Of a DNA stretch of 64,000 nt, positions 15,328-24,289 are shown in pieces (positions within the stretch are counted from its first letter, which is position 1; every line of letters begins with the position of its first letter). This DNA comes from Salinibacterium sp. ZJ450 (lineage in GTDB: Bacteria > Actinomycetota > Actinomycetes > Actinomycetales > Microbacteriaceae). Below the pieces are notes generated by a model. That model worked only from the letters and a program-made list of their open reading frames with translations, did no database searches and was not told the origin of the DNA. Location: contig NZ_CP061771.1 of NCBI RefSeq assembly GCF_011751885.2, positions 2,604,001 through 2,668,000 on the forward strand, read 5' to 3'. The position numbers and the translations under genes are program-made.

Positions 15328-16383
15328 CTACAGCAGATTCGGGAGGAGTCTCACGATCTCGCCCGTGACCCACAGGCCAGCGACGAGAGTGAGCGGTACA
15401 AAGACGATCCAGGTGCGCCGCGTGCCGACGTTGCGGAAGGCCCACACCGCGGCAATCTCGACGGCCACGAGGAACTGCAGCGCGAACACCAGCGCCCACA
15501 CCATCGAGGTGTCGCCGCTCAGCTCGCGGTCGGCCTCGGGCAGGGTGAAGAAGTTCGTCAGCCTGGCACCCGAGGGTTGAGCTTCGCTGGTGAGGCGCGC
15601 GTCGACGCGGGCGATTCCCGACGGCGAATAGGGAATGCCCCGCGCGGTGGTGAGAACGACACGGCTCTCGCCCGCTTTCAAGGGCGGCGGAGCGGGGTCG
15701 CCCGCATACCGCAGCCCCATCACCTCAAACGTGTGCTCGCCCTGGCCCGTGACGATTGTGAGCACGTCACCGGGCGCGAGTTCCTGCAGACGGGCGAACG
15801 GGCCGCCGTAGGCAGCCGCACGGCCCATGATGACGCTGACACCGGCCTGCCCGGGCAGCATAGTGTCACGGCGGTGCCCAGGCCCGGCCTGCGTTGTGGC
15901 GGAGTCGGTGCCCTCGACAACGACCTCTCTCACGCCAAGCTTCGGAATCTCAAGCAGGGCAACCGGCGCGCCGTCGGGAAGCAACACGTTATGCACGTCG
16001 CCCTCGCTCACCGGCGCGACGCCCTCTTCCAGCTGGTCGCGGAACGTGTCACTCAGCTGCTGCTGCGACACGAGGTGCCGCACCTGGCCCACGACCGTGA
16101 CGTTCAGCACGAGCGCCAGCAGCAGTACCGCTGTCGCGATCAGGATGCCGCGGATCAACCGGTCCCGCGGCGACAGCACGACGGGCGGGGGCGCCGGCTT
16201 CGGCAGCCGCTTCGGGGGTTGCGGTGGCCGTGCGCCTTTAGGAAGCCTCGGGCCCTTGGGCGGCTTTGGCGGCTTAGGCGGTCTCGGCGGCTGGGCGTGC
16301 CTGCGCAGACGCCGCGTGTCGTTTTGTGGGTCGCCAACGGGGGCAGGCGGGTCGCTGGCCGGGGCAATGCTGGGGAGACTCAT
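15328..16383 (-). CDS. Sortase-fold membrane protein lacking the catalytic cysteine
   Basis: 351 aa. The Pro/Lys-rich cytoplasmic N-terminus (about 1-90) has PPKPPKPPKGP-type repeats. One TM segment follows (about 96-118), then a sortase domain (about 120-275), then two C-terminal TM segments. The sortase His is present in AGPGHRRDTMLPG (His170), and the Arg-containing strand PSGIARVDARL is recognisable. The position of the catalytic TLxTC cysteine reads VVLTTARG, so Cys is Ala247 (codon GCG, 15645-15643). It is therefore probably not a transpeptidase. The ATG overlaps the previous stop (ATGA), which decides the start. Possible role as a structural partner of the WxL complex; inferred. Confidence 0.72.
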   Translation of the reverse strand: MSLPSIAPASDPPAPVGDPQNDTRRLRRHAQPPRPPKPPKPPKGPRLPKGARPPQPPKRLPKPAPPPVVLSPRDRLIRGILIATAVLLLALVLNVTVVGQVRHLVSQQQLSDTFRDQLEEGVAPVSEGDVHNVLLPDGAPVALLEIPKLGVREVVVEGTDSATTQAGPGHRRDTMLPGQAGVSVIMGRAAAYGGPFARLQELAPGDVLTIVTGQGEHTFEVMGLRYAGDPAPPPLKAGESRVVLTTARGIPYSPSGIARVDARLTSEAQPSGARLTNFFTLPEADRELSGDTSMVWALVFALQFLVAVEIAAVWAFRNVGTRRTWIVFVPLTLVAGLWVTGEIVRLLPNLL

Positions 16384-17204
16384 GCCGGCGTGCCCTCCAG
16401 CCCGAGCCGTGAGCGGGTGCCACGAGCTCCGGACCCCCACCACAGCAGTCCGCCGAGACCGCCGAGACCGGCGACAACGGACAGCCCGAACAGCGGCGGC
16501 AGCACGATGAGCGTGTCGCGGGTGATGGTCGACAACTGGGTGTTCTCAACCTGCTTGGGCGGGGTGAACTGCAGGAAGCCGTTGAGCACGCCGAACTGGC
16601 CGAGGCTGCTGAAGGTCACGCTGATGCGGCGGGTCTCTTTCGGCTCGAGCTTGTTCACGCGCACGTGCTGTTCCTCGGCGATTCGCGCACCGACGGCGTT
16701 GGTGATCCAGAAGCGCGCGGTCGAGTTGAACGTGGTCGACGACGTGTTGCGGACGGTGAAGCTGAGCGTGATGGATCCGTTCTCGGGTGTGAATGTTGGG
16801 GAGACCGTAGCGGTCAGTCCACTGAGCGCGAGGATGCCGCCCAGGTCCGACGGTTTGTCACCGAGTGCTTCCTCGGCCTCAGCGGGGTCGGTAATGGTTT
16901 CTTGCTCGACGTCGCCACCCGGTGGCCGTCCGGGGTTGCGGTCCGGGTCTCGCCCTGGCGGGGTCGCCGGCGGCCCGCTCGGTCTGGGCGTGGTGGTCGG
17001 CGAGGGCGTTGGCGAAGCGGTCGGTGTGGCGATGGGTGTGGGAACGGGCTCTTCCGTCACCGTGACAGACAGGTTGCTGTCCGCTTCAGGCTCGGCGGCA
17101 ACCGCGCGGCCCACTGTCGTCGCGGCGAGGCTAGCGATCGCCGCGACGACGAGAATGCTGACACCTAACGCCGTCCGCGCGGTGCCCCAGTGCCTGCGGC
17201 TCAC
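16380..17204 (-). CDS. Membrane-anchored Ig-like surface protein of the WxL cluster
   Basis: 274 aa. Signal peptide (about 1-36), then a Pro/Thr/Ser-rich low-complexity stalk (about 50-100), a beta-rich Ig-like domain (about 125-220: VSPTFTPENGSITLSFTVRN, FWITNAVGARIAEEQHVRV), and a C-terminal hydrophobic segment followed by basic residues (about 230-265). The domain resembles the host-binding part of WxL-interacting proteins more than any other fold I can name. No LPXTG-type sorting signal is present. It overlaps both neighbours by 4 bases (GTGA and ATGA), indicating translational coupling with the WxL-interacting protein and the sortase-like protein. Confidence 0.65.
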   Translation of the reverse strand: MSRRHWGTARTALGVSILVVAAIASLAATTVGRAVAAEPEADSNLSVTVTEEPVPTPIATPTASPTPSPTTTPRPSGPPATPPGRDPDRNPGRPPGGDVEQETITDPAEAEEALGDKPSDLGGILALSGLTATVSPTFTPENGSITLSFTVRNTSSTTFNSTARFWITNAVGARIAEEQHVRVNKLEPKETRRISVTFSSLGQFGVLNGFLQFTPPKQVENTQLSTITRDTLIVLPPLFGLSVVAGLGGLGGLLWWGSGARGTRSRLGLEGTPA

Positions 17205-18325
17205 GTGTCGCTCGCGCCGGACGCGCTGGCGCCCACAGGCTCCTTGACCTCGTCAGCAGCTCGCTCGGCCTCGATCTTGCGACGAGCCTCGTTCTCGGTG
17301 TGCTCAATCCAGGCGGCGGCGCGCTTCGCGTCCACGGTACGACGCCAGCGGCGGAAGACGAAGACCAGTGCGACGAGGGCGATGAGGATGCCGAGGACCC
17401 ACGGGAGGGCGATGAGCACCGAATCGCGCGAGGTCTCGGCTACCGGCAGGCGCTTGCTGCTGTCACTATCGTCGACGAACGGCTTGAGGGTGACCCACGG
17501 GTTGAGGTAACCCCAGGCCGCGACGGCGGGAATCTCGGTTTCTACGGTGCGAGTGAAGCCAGGCAGAAGCTCGGGAATTCCTTCGCCCTTGTCCGCCGAG
17601 GCAGCAGCGCCGAACCAGGTGCGCACGCCGAGCGAGACATTCGAGGCGAGGGCGATGTTGCCACTGTTCTTCACCGTGTAGTTGACCCGTACGGCGCCCG
17701 CGAACGGGTTCCACCAGTCGCCGACATACGAGCTTTCGATCCCACTGATCGTCAGGCCCGGCTGCATCTGGCCCGAGACGCGTGCGTAGATGCGGGTTCC
17801 GACGCGCCGGTCAACGGTGACCTGATCACCCGGGGTGACCACCGAGGCGATGAGTCCGCCGACATGGTCACCGGGGGTAGCCTCGGCGGGCAACTCGAGA
17901 GAGAACGGCAGCAGGCGGCTCTGGCCCGGACTAAGCGTGAACTCGATGCGGTTCGCCCCGTTTTCGAAACGTACCCACTGGCCGATGGCCTTTGGCTCCT
18001 CGTCGGTCGGCAGCAGCGCGAACTCGCCCTCTTCCCCGTTGAAGGCGTCGGTGCCCACGATCGTGAAGTTCTGCTCGGTGGTACCGGTGTTGGCCACCAG
18101 AAGATGGTCGTCGGTGCGCTGCCCGGGATCCACCTTGTAGCTGAATCGTGTGCGGCCGTCCGGGTTTCCGTCGGCGCTCGCCGGTCGGGCAGAGACACCG
18201 ATCTTGTCCTCGGCGTGCGCCGGCGCGGCAAACCCGACTGGGACGGCAATGAGTAGGGCAGCGAAGGCGAACAGAGTGGAGCGAATGCGCTTACGGGCGC
18301 GCATGAGTTCGGGTGAAGTGAGCAC
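17201..18325 (-). CDS. WxL-interacting protein (DUF916/DUF3324-type), membrane anchored
   Basis: 374 aa. A signal peptide ends at PAHA. A DUF916-type peptidoglycan-binding domain follows (ASADGNPDGRTRFSYKVDPGQRTDDHLLVANTG and FTLSPGQSRLLPFSLELP), then a DUF3324-like second beta domain (ARVSGQMQPGLTISGIESSYVG, NPFAGAVRVNYTVKNSGNIAL). A C-terminal TM segment near 315-340 precedes a basic, charged tail. This is the standard WxLIP layout known from Firmicutes, where these proteins tether WxL-domain proteins to the wall and membrane. Start taken as GTG 18325; an ATG seven codons in (18304) is also possible and neither has a strong ribosome binding site. First gene of the WxLIP-Ig-sortase-pstB-PstS/WxL operon. 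Confidence 0.8.
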   Translation of the reverse strand: MLTSPELMRARKRIRSTLFAFAALLIAVPVGFAAPAHAEDKIGVSARPASADGNPDGRTRFSYKVDPGQRTDDHLLVANTGTTEQNFTIVGTDAFNGEEGEFALLPTDEEPKAIGQWVRFENGANRIEFTLSPGQSRLLPFSLELPAEATPGDHVGGLIASVVTPGDQVTVDRRVGTRIYARVSGQMQPGLTISGIESSYVGDWWNPFAGAVRVNYTVKNSGNIALASNVSLGVRTWFGAAASADKGEGIPELLPGFTRTVETEIPAVAAWGYLNPWVTLKPFVDDSDSSKRLPVAETSRDSVLIALPWVLGILIALVALVFVFRRWRRTVDAKRAAAWIEHTENEARRKIEAERAADEVKEPVGASASGASDT

Positions 18326-18446
18326 GCCCTATTTCCGCATTCGGCGGTAACCGACCGGGTGCGAGGCCTTTACCAAAACATGAACGACGACTGGACGAGG
18401 ATGGATGCCACGGAAACGGTCAGCATCTTGCGAGCCGCCGAAACGA

Positions 18447-18480
18447 CAGTGCGGGAGGCCGCGAACGACCTCCCGCACTG
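18447..18480 (-). terminator. Hairpin terminator after the WxL-domain protein gene
   Basis: A perfect 12-bp stem (CAGTGCGGGAGG and complement) with a 10-base loop lies 43 bases beyond the stop of the gene ending at 18524. The minus strand then reads TCGTTTCGGC. It separates this gene from the WxLIP operon, which must therefore have its own promoter in 18326-18446. Confidence 0.65.
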
Positions 18481-18523
18481 CTTATTCAGTTATGCCTGTC
18501 GGGCTGACTGCCCGTCACAAGAG

Positions 18524-20218
18524 TTACTTGGTGACGAGGGTGAGGGTCAGCTTCGAGGTGTACGTGCCCTTCTTTGCCGACGCGGGAACCGCGAAGGTCA
18601 GACCGGCGTCGAACTGCGTGCCGGCCTCGAAGGTCGAGGAGTTGGCGTTACCCTCGGCGAACAGCGCCGAGCCTGCGCCCGAACCGGCAACCTGAGCCGG
18701 GGCCAGCGAGACGCCGACGGGCAGGGTGCTGACGGCCTTGGGCGCGATGCCCAGGGCAGCCTTGTTGATCACGTCGCCCGCAGCAGCGGGGATCTCGTCG
18801 CCCGAGTTCACGAAGTCAGCGGCGGCGGCGCTCAGGGTCCAACCCGGCAGCAGGTCGCGGTCGTCGACCACGGTGAAGGCGCCGAGGTCAACCTCGGTGG
18901 TGGTGGTGCCACGCTTGGTTGCACCGAGGTTAGCAGCGGTGTTGACGCTTTCGAGCGCGAACTTGTTGCTGGTGAGCGCCTTGACGGTCAGGTCGGTCTC
19001 GCTGTCGGTGTCGTCGAGGACGAGGGTGAAGGTACCCCACGCGACGACCTGGTCGCTGCCGTCGAAGAGCGCGATCGTGTGGTCGCCGTTGCCGAGAGCC
19101 GCGGCGTCGATCGTGACGATACCGGAGCCGTCGGTGGTGACGTTGCCGAGGTCGGTCTCGGTCGACCAGCCGATTGCCTTGAACGTCTGGTTGGCGTTCG
19201 CGGTACCAGCGTCGATCGTCACAACCGAGTTGCCCGCGGCCGGGTTCGGGATGTTGATCTCGTTCGCGGCACCAGTGGTCGGCTTCAGGTCGTCCCAATC
19301 GAAGGTGCTGGTAGCAATCCAGGCAACCTCGACCTCGCCACCATCGGCAGCGCCGTTCTGATCTTCCACAAGGGCGAAGCGGGTGCCGTCAACGATGCCA
19401 GCCGGCACGGTGTTGGTGGCGGTGCCGTCGGCGCCCAGCGTGACCGTGGCCACCTTGCCGGTGCCCTCAGCCCACACGTCGACGGTCTTGTTGGCGTTCG
19501 CCACAGTCGCGTCGATGTTCAGGTTGCCGTCGCGGATCTCCGCGGTGGCGCCAGCCGTGGCGGCGAAGTTCGCGAAGTCAGGAGCGAACGCGACTGCCTG
19601 CTCAAGCACCATCGGGCTGACGGTGTAGTTACCCGTGCCGGCCTCGATGTTGATCTCGCGGTAGACCACGCCGGCAACCTGTACACCGTTGGAGTAGGTG
19701 TATCCGATGCCGTACCAGAAGGAACCACCAGCGGCGATGTCATCGGCGATGCCGCCGGGGCCCCCGACTCCGAAGGAGTCAAGTGTCATCTCCGGGGTCA
19801 GCGTTCCACCGTTGGGGCCAGCTGCGCTGTCATTGGCGTAGGCGTTCCAGGTGTTCAGACCGCCCATGAGATCCACGTCGTTCTTTTCCGCGAGGAAGCG
19901 GTACACCTCGGTGAACGGCGTGGCACCGCTGACCGGGCGCGTGGCGGCCGGGTTCGTCTCGGCGAGGAAGTCGACGTCGTCGGCGGCGGCGAACAGGTAC
20001 TCGTCGCGCGTGAAGACTCGGTTCGGGTCGACGTCGGCGCGCACTGCTTCGGAGTCGAAGAGGAAGAATCCGCCCTTCGAGCCCGCCGCGGCGGAGCCGA
20101 CCGGCTGCGGGTCCACGGGGTCGCCGGGGGCGGCGTTCGCTGCGGTCACGCCGCCGCCCAGGAGGGCGAGGCTGAGGGCACCGGCCGCGGCCGCGCCCCA
20201 CTTCTTGCTGATGTTCAT
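18524..20218 (-). CDS. Secreted protein with C-terminal WxL-like domain
   Basis: 564 aa. The signal peptide ends at ANAA (about residue 30). A globular region of unknown fold (about 35-215) is followed by two Ig-like beta repeats (about 225-410, each with VTLGADGTA- or VTTDGSGIV-type strands). The WxL-like domain (about 425-564) has LGAFTVVDDRDLLPGWTLSAAA with the first W-x-L (W460) and a terminal TSKLTLTLVTK strand without the second Trp. This domain is clearly related to that of the PstS fusion at 12654. AAGGAA precedes the ATG at good spacing. Probably an abundant surface protein held by the WxLIP; hairpins on both sides suggest a single-gene transcript. Confidence 0.75.
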   Translation of the reverse strand: MNISKKWGAAAAGALSLALLGGGVTAANAAPGDPVDPQPVGSAAAGSKGGFFLFDSEAVRADVDPNRVFTRDEYLFAAADDVDFLAETNPAATRPVSGATPFTEVYRFLAEKNDVDLMGGLNTWNAYANDSAAGPNGGTLTPEMTLDSFGVGGPGGIADDIAAGGSFWYGIGYTYSNGVQVAGVVYREINIEAGTGNYTVSPMVLEQAVAFAPDFANFAATAGATAEIRDGNLNIDATVANANKTVDVWAEGTGKVATVTLGADGTATNTVPAGIVDGTRFALVEDQNGAADGGEVEVAWIATSTFDWDDLKPTTGAANEINIPNPAAGNSVVTIDAGTANANQTFKAIGWSTETDLGNVTTDGSGIVTIDAAALGNGDHTIALFDGSDQVVAWGTFTLVLDDTDSETDLTVKALTSNKFALESVNTAANLGATKRGTTTTEVDLGAFTVVDDRDLLPGWTLSAAAADFVNSGDEIPAAAGDVINKAALGIAPKAVSTLPVGVSLAPAQVAGSGAGSALFAEGNANSSTFEAGTQFDAGLTFAVPASAKKGTYTSKLTLTLVTK

Positions 20219-20273
20219 GAGATTCCTTCTTGTAAGTGTCGAGATGATGCTTCGAAGGTGATACGGGTGGGGT

Positions 20274-20305
20274 GCCGGGCGGGCGAGTTCACCCGCCCAC
20301 CCGGC
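20274..20305 (-). terminator. GC-rich hairpin between two surface-protein genes
   Basis: GCCGGG-type arms (20274-20279 and 20300-20305) flank a GGGCG.../...CGCCC inner stem just downstream of the gene ending at 20314. No T-run. It may terminate or attenuate transcription before the WxL-domain gene. Confidence 0.45.
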
Positions 20306-20313
20306 TAGTCAGA

Positions 20314-21438
20314 TCAGGAGAGGTTGGCGCGGGTGGGGGTGGTGGTTGAAGGCGCGAGGAAGCCGAACTTCTTCTTCACCGAACCGGCCTGGCCGGGCAG
20401 GGTGCTCTGGGTGTTGCCGAGCTTGCTGGTGGCGTTGCTCACGAGGTTGGCGAGCTTGGCGTCATACACCGGGTCGCCGACGGTGACGCGGGCGTTCTGG
20501 ACAACGACGTAGGTGTCGCGGCCCCACGTGGTGTTGTCGTAGAACGGCTTGTTCGGGACCATCGAGGCGCCCGTGCCGGTGACGGCCGGGGTGCCGGCGA
20601 TCGGCGAGCCGATCTTGACACCGGCTCCGCGGCGGTCGACGCCCGCACCGGTGTTCTGCGCCACCCACTGGGCGGCCGACATCGCGGTGACCGCATTGGC
20701 CGGGAAGGCCGAGCCGTCGGCGAGGTTCTTGGTGTCGTGCTCCTGGCCGACAACGACGCAGCCGCCCTCGGAGACCTCGAGCATGGATCCCTCGGTGACG
20801 TTGATCTTGGCGATGAAGTCCTTACGTGTGCCGGAACCCGCCTGAGGGATCACGGGCGTGACGGTGACACCACCGACCGTGGTGATGGTGCACTCGAAGA
20901 GGCCCTCGAGCGTCGCCTGGTCGATGCTGTCGAATGCCGCGTTGGCACCACCCGAGTGCGCGTACGACAGGGCGTCGCGACCGAACGGGATGTACAGCAG
21001 CGGACCCGTGGGGTTGGCTGCGGCACCGGCGCCCGACGACGAGCGCGCGACGTCAACCTGGCCGGTGATCGTGACACCGACGGGCGAGCCGGGCGTGGCC
21101 GAGGTGTATGCTCCGCCGTCGATCGAGCGGCTGAGCGCCTTAACGCCGTCGCCCGAGCCGTTGGGACGGCCAAAACGGGCGCCGTTGGGCTTGGTCTGGA
21201 TCCACGTCGAACCCGTGGCGTCAAACGAGCCGATGGTGGAGTCGCCGGCGAGCGAACGGACGGAGCCGCCCGAGATGCTGGTGCCGTTGGCAAGTGCGTT
21301 CATGACGTCCTGCAACGTGTCCGAGCCCACGACCACGACGCTGCTCGACACCGGCTCGGCGTATGCCGCGCTGCTGACTACGAGCGAGGCAGCCACGCCG
21401 GCAACAGCAACCGCTGCTACAATTTTCTTCTTGTTCAC
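20314..21438 (-). CDS. Secreted PstS-like (PBP2-fold) protein
   Basis: 374 aa after a GTG start with AAGGAA upstream; the frame is open to 21528 but the signal peptide (NKKKIVAAVAVAGVAASLVV, ending AYA) begins at this GTG. The mature part follows the PstS pattern in diverged form: VVVVGSDTLQDVMNAL (first loop), GRPNGSGDGVKAL, GQVDVARSSSG, LLYIPFGRDALSYA, IDQATLEGLFEC and VIPQAGSGTRKDF. Two cysteines (FECTIT and EGGCVVV) could form a disulfide. No TM anchor, lipobox or WxL domain is seen, so it may be released or bound by a partner. Ligand unknown. Confidence 0.65.
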   Translation of the reverse strand: MNKKKIVAAVAVAGVAASLVVSSAAYAEPVSSSVVVVGSDTLQDVMNALANGTSISGGSVRSLAGDSTIGSFDATGSTWIQTKPNGARFGRPNGSGDGVKALSRSIDGGAYTSATPGSPVGVTITGQVDVARSSSGAGAAANPTGPLLYIPFGRDALSYAHSGGANAAFDSIDQATLEGLFECTITTVGGVTVTPVIPQAGSGTRKDFIAKINVTEGSMLEVSEGGCVVVGQEHDTKNLADGSAFPANAVTAMSAAQWVAQNTGAGVDRRGAGVKIGSPIAGTPAVTGTGASMVPNKPFYDNTTWGRDTYVVVQNARVTVGDPVYDAKLANLVSNATSKLGNTQSTLPGQAGSVKKKFGFLAPSTTTPTRANLS

Positions 21439-21498
21439 AATTTCCTTTTTCTCGAGGGGGTTTTGTGCGACAAACGCCTGCTTGGTCAAGCGGGCGTA

Positions 21499-21528
21499 TT
21501 GGCGGCTCCCCTGCACGGGGGCCGCCAA
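21499..21528 (-). terminator. Hairpin in the leader region of the PstS-like gene
   Basis: An 8-bp stem (TTGGCGGC/GCCGCCAA) is extended by CCCC/GGGG after a one-base bulge. It lies 95 bases beyond the stop of the 888-aa protein gene and 60 bases before the next start. No T-run; a terminator or an mRNA 5' structure. Confidence 0.45.
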
Positions 21529-21622
21529 GTCTGTTTGGGCCGAATGTCTACCCGTGACGAGGCTGGGTGCCTCGGGTAAACACTCGGCGAATTATGGCTT
21601 TCTGGGACCTTCTGCAAAGCCG

Positions 21623-24289
21623 TCATGTTCGGCGCCTGATCCGCGACAGGAGTGGAACCGCCAGTGCCGCCGCGAGCCCGGAGGCCAGTCCGGCGGGCAC
21701 GGCCGCCGCCGCAGCCCCGATCTCGGGATCGTCCGGGGTCGTCACCCCGGCCAGCGCCCCTGCCGCTTGGCCCGAAGCGTTCGGACTCGTGGGCATGGGC
21801 TCAGCTGCGCTCACCGGCGACGGAACCGATCCGCCGCTGGTTCGTGACGGCGTCCCAGACGATGCCTGCGATGCCTGCGATGTCTGCGATGTCTGCGATG
21901 CAGGCGTATCCGCGGGAGGCTGCACGATAGCGTATGGATCGATTCCTTGCTCGATCATCTGCGCCGCATTGATGGCCTGGTTGACCCAGCCCTTCGGCAG
22001 TGGGGCATAGCCCGGCGGCAGCTCCCCAATGTCCGTCCCCGGCGTCTGGCCCTCGCTCGCAGCGTAACGGATGAGGTTCGCGTAAACCCCGCGGAGTTCG
22101 GCATCGGTCTGCAACGGGTTAATCGCCGCGTACACGGGCATGGTCAGCGGGTACGCAGTGGGGGCAGCCTTCGCATTCGCACCGACTGGGTCAAACTGCA
22201 ACACGTTGGGATGCGCCGCGGTCGGCGACATCGCTGCCGTGGCCGCGAGCATGCCTGCCTCGGTCGGTTGGACGAACTCACCGGCAGGGTTTCGCAGTGA
22301 CGCGGCAACCGTCTGGTACAGCGCAGCCGCGGGGGCCGTGGTCGCGCCGATGACCTTCTGGCTGCCGAACAGCTCGCGCGCCGACTTGTCGTATTTCGGA
22401 GGGATAGAGAACTTATTCCATCCGCCGAGAATCAGCCCATCGGCGCGCAACACATTGTAGGCGCCGTCTGTGAAGCTGGGCGTGAAGGGACGCCACGTGA
22501 CTAGGTTGACCGTACCCGTGCCGTTAGCAGGATCGCTCACCGTCGTGTCGGGCTTTTCGATCGGGTCGGCCTTCGGGAAGGAATCCGTCGGCAGCACAAG
22601 GGGTACGCCCTCTGGGTTCACCGTCGCCAGGACCTCCGTGTTCGTCGAGTACCAGGGGTTGACGACCATGCCCCACTCGTCGGCCTTGCCGTCGAGCCAG
22701 GCCCGAGCTTCGGGATCTGCCAGCACGTACTCCCAGACGCGAACCGCAAGATCGGATCGCCCTGACGGGACGAGCATGTCGGCGACCGAAGCCGACACGA
22801 TGATCTGCGCGGCCCACTCCGCGTCGTTGTACTTGCGAAACTCCGGGTCCTGGATGATGGTGCGCGGATTTTTGCCGGGCTCCCGGAAGCTCTTGTAGCC
22901 GATGTGCGACTTGTCGGCTCCGCCCGGAAGCGAATCGACGTACGACGCGGTGAGCAGCTTCGCGACGAGGCGTGGCGTGAGCTTCATCTCGGTCAGCGGT
23001 AACCCCGCTCGCGACTTCTGCTCTTGAGTGGCGTCGACCGGGTGCGGCTGCCGGTCGATCGCGAACGAAAACACCACCCCCGACAGCGCGACCGGGGCGT
23101 ATACCAGCGGGTCCTTAGTGTCGCTGACTCGGCTGAGGTCGAGTGGTCGGGAGACGAAGGCCAGTGGACTCGGTTTCGTGCCGGCCGCCTTGGTCGCAGC
23201 ATCGGCCTCGTTGCCGGTGCTCAAAACGAACGGAGACCCGTTCTCACCGATACAGAGTTCGGGCTGCCACGATGCCACCGCGCCTGCGACGAGTTCACTT
23301 CCTGCCAGATGGCGTTCGGCAGCGCCAATCTCACAGCGAACGCCAAGCGGCTTGAACTCCAGCTTCACGGCGAGGTGGTGTTCCCAGGCATCCCACCACA
23401 GGCCAGATTTGCTGTTCGATACCTCGCCCGAGTCGCCCGTGCCACGCGGGATGACGACGAGCCAGCATGACTGGCCCACTGCGGTGTTGTCCGGCTGGAC
23501 AATCGGCGTCCCGCAGCCGAGCGCAGTGGACTGCATGGCCGTCTGCACCTCGAACGGGACCGATCCGGAGCCGTCGGACCCTGCCGGTGCCCACCTGACT
23601 TCGTTGGTCGTGAATCGGGTAAAGAACTGGTTGTTACTCAGATCGACCATCTGCGCTTCCGGCTTGCGCTGGATCTGCCCGCCGGGGGTCGTGGTGAAAT
23701 TGTCGAGCACACGGTCAGCGGGTGCCTGCTTCTCGTCGACAATGCCTGCGGAATTCGTCGCCACGAACGGGATACCGGTGTAGGCGTAGAACCCGAGGTC
23801 GGCGGTGTACTTCGCATCCTCCGGCGCGGTCGTGTCCAACCCCGCGAAGCCGTCACGCTCCGACCCGGCCGCGCGGCCGCCGCCGTACTGGCACGTGCGA
23901 CGATCGGGGTGACCAGGATTATCGGGGTCCTCGCCCCAGCACTGCGCGATCTGCAGGAAGTTCTCGCCGCCGTGGTTCGTATCGGGACTCTCCGACTTCT
24001 TGCTGTTCTTCCAGCTCACGCGAATGCCCTGCGACACCAGATCACTCGTCTGCGAGACCGTGACCTCGAGGTCGGGGAACGGTGCATCCTCAGCGTTGAG
24101 CGCGTTGGCTTTGTTGGTCAGTGTCACTGCGCTCGAGGTGAGCGTGTCATCTGCTGCCATCGCGGGGTCAGCGGGAATTACCGCTCCACCCGCACCGACC
24201 ACCGCGGCCACCACTGTTCCGACCAGGAGACCGGTGATGCCGGCCCGACCCCAGACCGAAGCCCGGGTCACTCTGGCGGCGGCGCTCAT
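21623..24289 (-). CDS. Large membrane-anchored PstS-like surface protein
   Basis: 888 aa. Signal peptide (about 1-46, ending PAMA). An N-terminal beta-rich region (LEVTVSQTSDLVSQGIRVSW) is followed by a long region with PstS-like landmarks: YAPVALSGVVFSFAID, MKLTPRLVAKLLTASYVDSLPGG, YPLTMPVYAAINPLQTD and GYAPLPKGWVNQAINA. Then come a Ser/Thr/Gln/Pro-rich stalk (about 790-850) and a C-terminal TM helix with RIRRR stop-transfer. The ATG overlaps the stop of the upstream pstS (ATGA), which fixes the start. Family membership is by motif order only. Transcribed with pstC-pstA-pstS, so a co-receptor role is likely. Confidence 0.6.
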   Translation of the reverse strand: MSAAARVTRASVWGRAGITGLLVGTVVAAVVGAGGAVIPADPAMAADDTLTSSAVTLTNKANALNAEDAPFPDLEVTVSQTSDLVSQGIRVSWKNSKKSESPDTNHGGENFLQIAQCWGEDPDNPGHPDRRTCQYGGGRAAGSERDGFAGLDTTAPEDAKYTADLGFYAYTGIPFVATNSAGIVDEKQAPADRVLDNFTTTPGGQIQRKPEAQMVDLSNNQFFTRFTTNEVRWAPAGSDGSGSVPFEVQTAMQSTALGCGTPIVQPDNTAVGQSCWLVVIPRGTGDSGEVSNSKSGLWWDAWEHHLAVKLEFKPLGVRCEIGAAERHLAGSELVAGAVASWQPELCIGENGSPFVLSTGNEADAATKAAGTKPSPLAFVSRPLDLSRVSDTKDPLVYAPVALSGVVFSFAIDRQPHPVDATQEQKSRAGLPLTEMKLTPRLVAKLLTASYVDSLPGGADKSHIGYKSFREPGKNPRTIIQDPEFRKYNDAEWAAQIIVSASVADMLVPSGRSDLAVRVWEYVLADPEARAWLDGKADEWGMVVNPWYSTNTEVLATVNPEGVPLVLPTDSFPKADPIEKPDTTVSDPANGTGTVNLVTWRPFTPSFTDGAYNVLRADGLILGGWNKFSIPPKYDKSARELFGSQKVIGATTAPAAALYQTVAASLRNPAGEFVQPTEAGMLAATAAMSPTAAHPNVLQFDPVGANAKAAPTAYPLTMPVYAAINPLQTDAELRGVYANLIRYAASEGQTPGTDIGELPPGYAPLPKGWVNQAINAAQMIEQGIDPYAIVQPPADTPASQTSQTSQASQASSGTPSRTSGGSVPSPVSAAEPMPTSPNASGQAAGALAGVTTPDDPEIGAAAAAVPAGLASGLAAALAVPLLSRIRRRT
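21861..21905. repeat. 9-bp tandem repeat encoding an AS(Q)/TSQ stalk
   Basis: Five near-identical 9-base units (GATGCCTGC or GATGTCTGC, last one GATGCAGGC) lie within the 888-aa protein gene and encode an ASQTSQTSQASQAS stretch of its surface stalk. Such repeats can change copy number by slippage in frame. Confidence 0.75.

Noticed and set aside
16380-16520. LPXTG-type sorting signal in the Ig-like protein (VLPPLFG near the C-terminal TM)
   Set aside because: The Thr-Gly and normal spacing are missing and the neighbouring sortase-like protein lacks its Cys.
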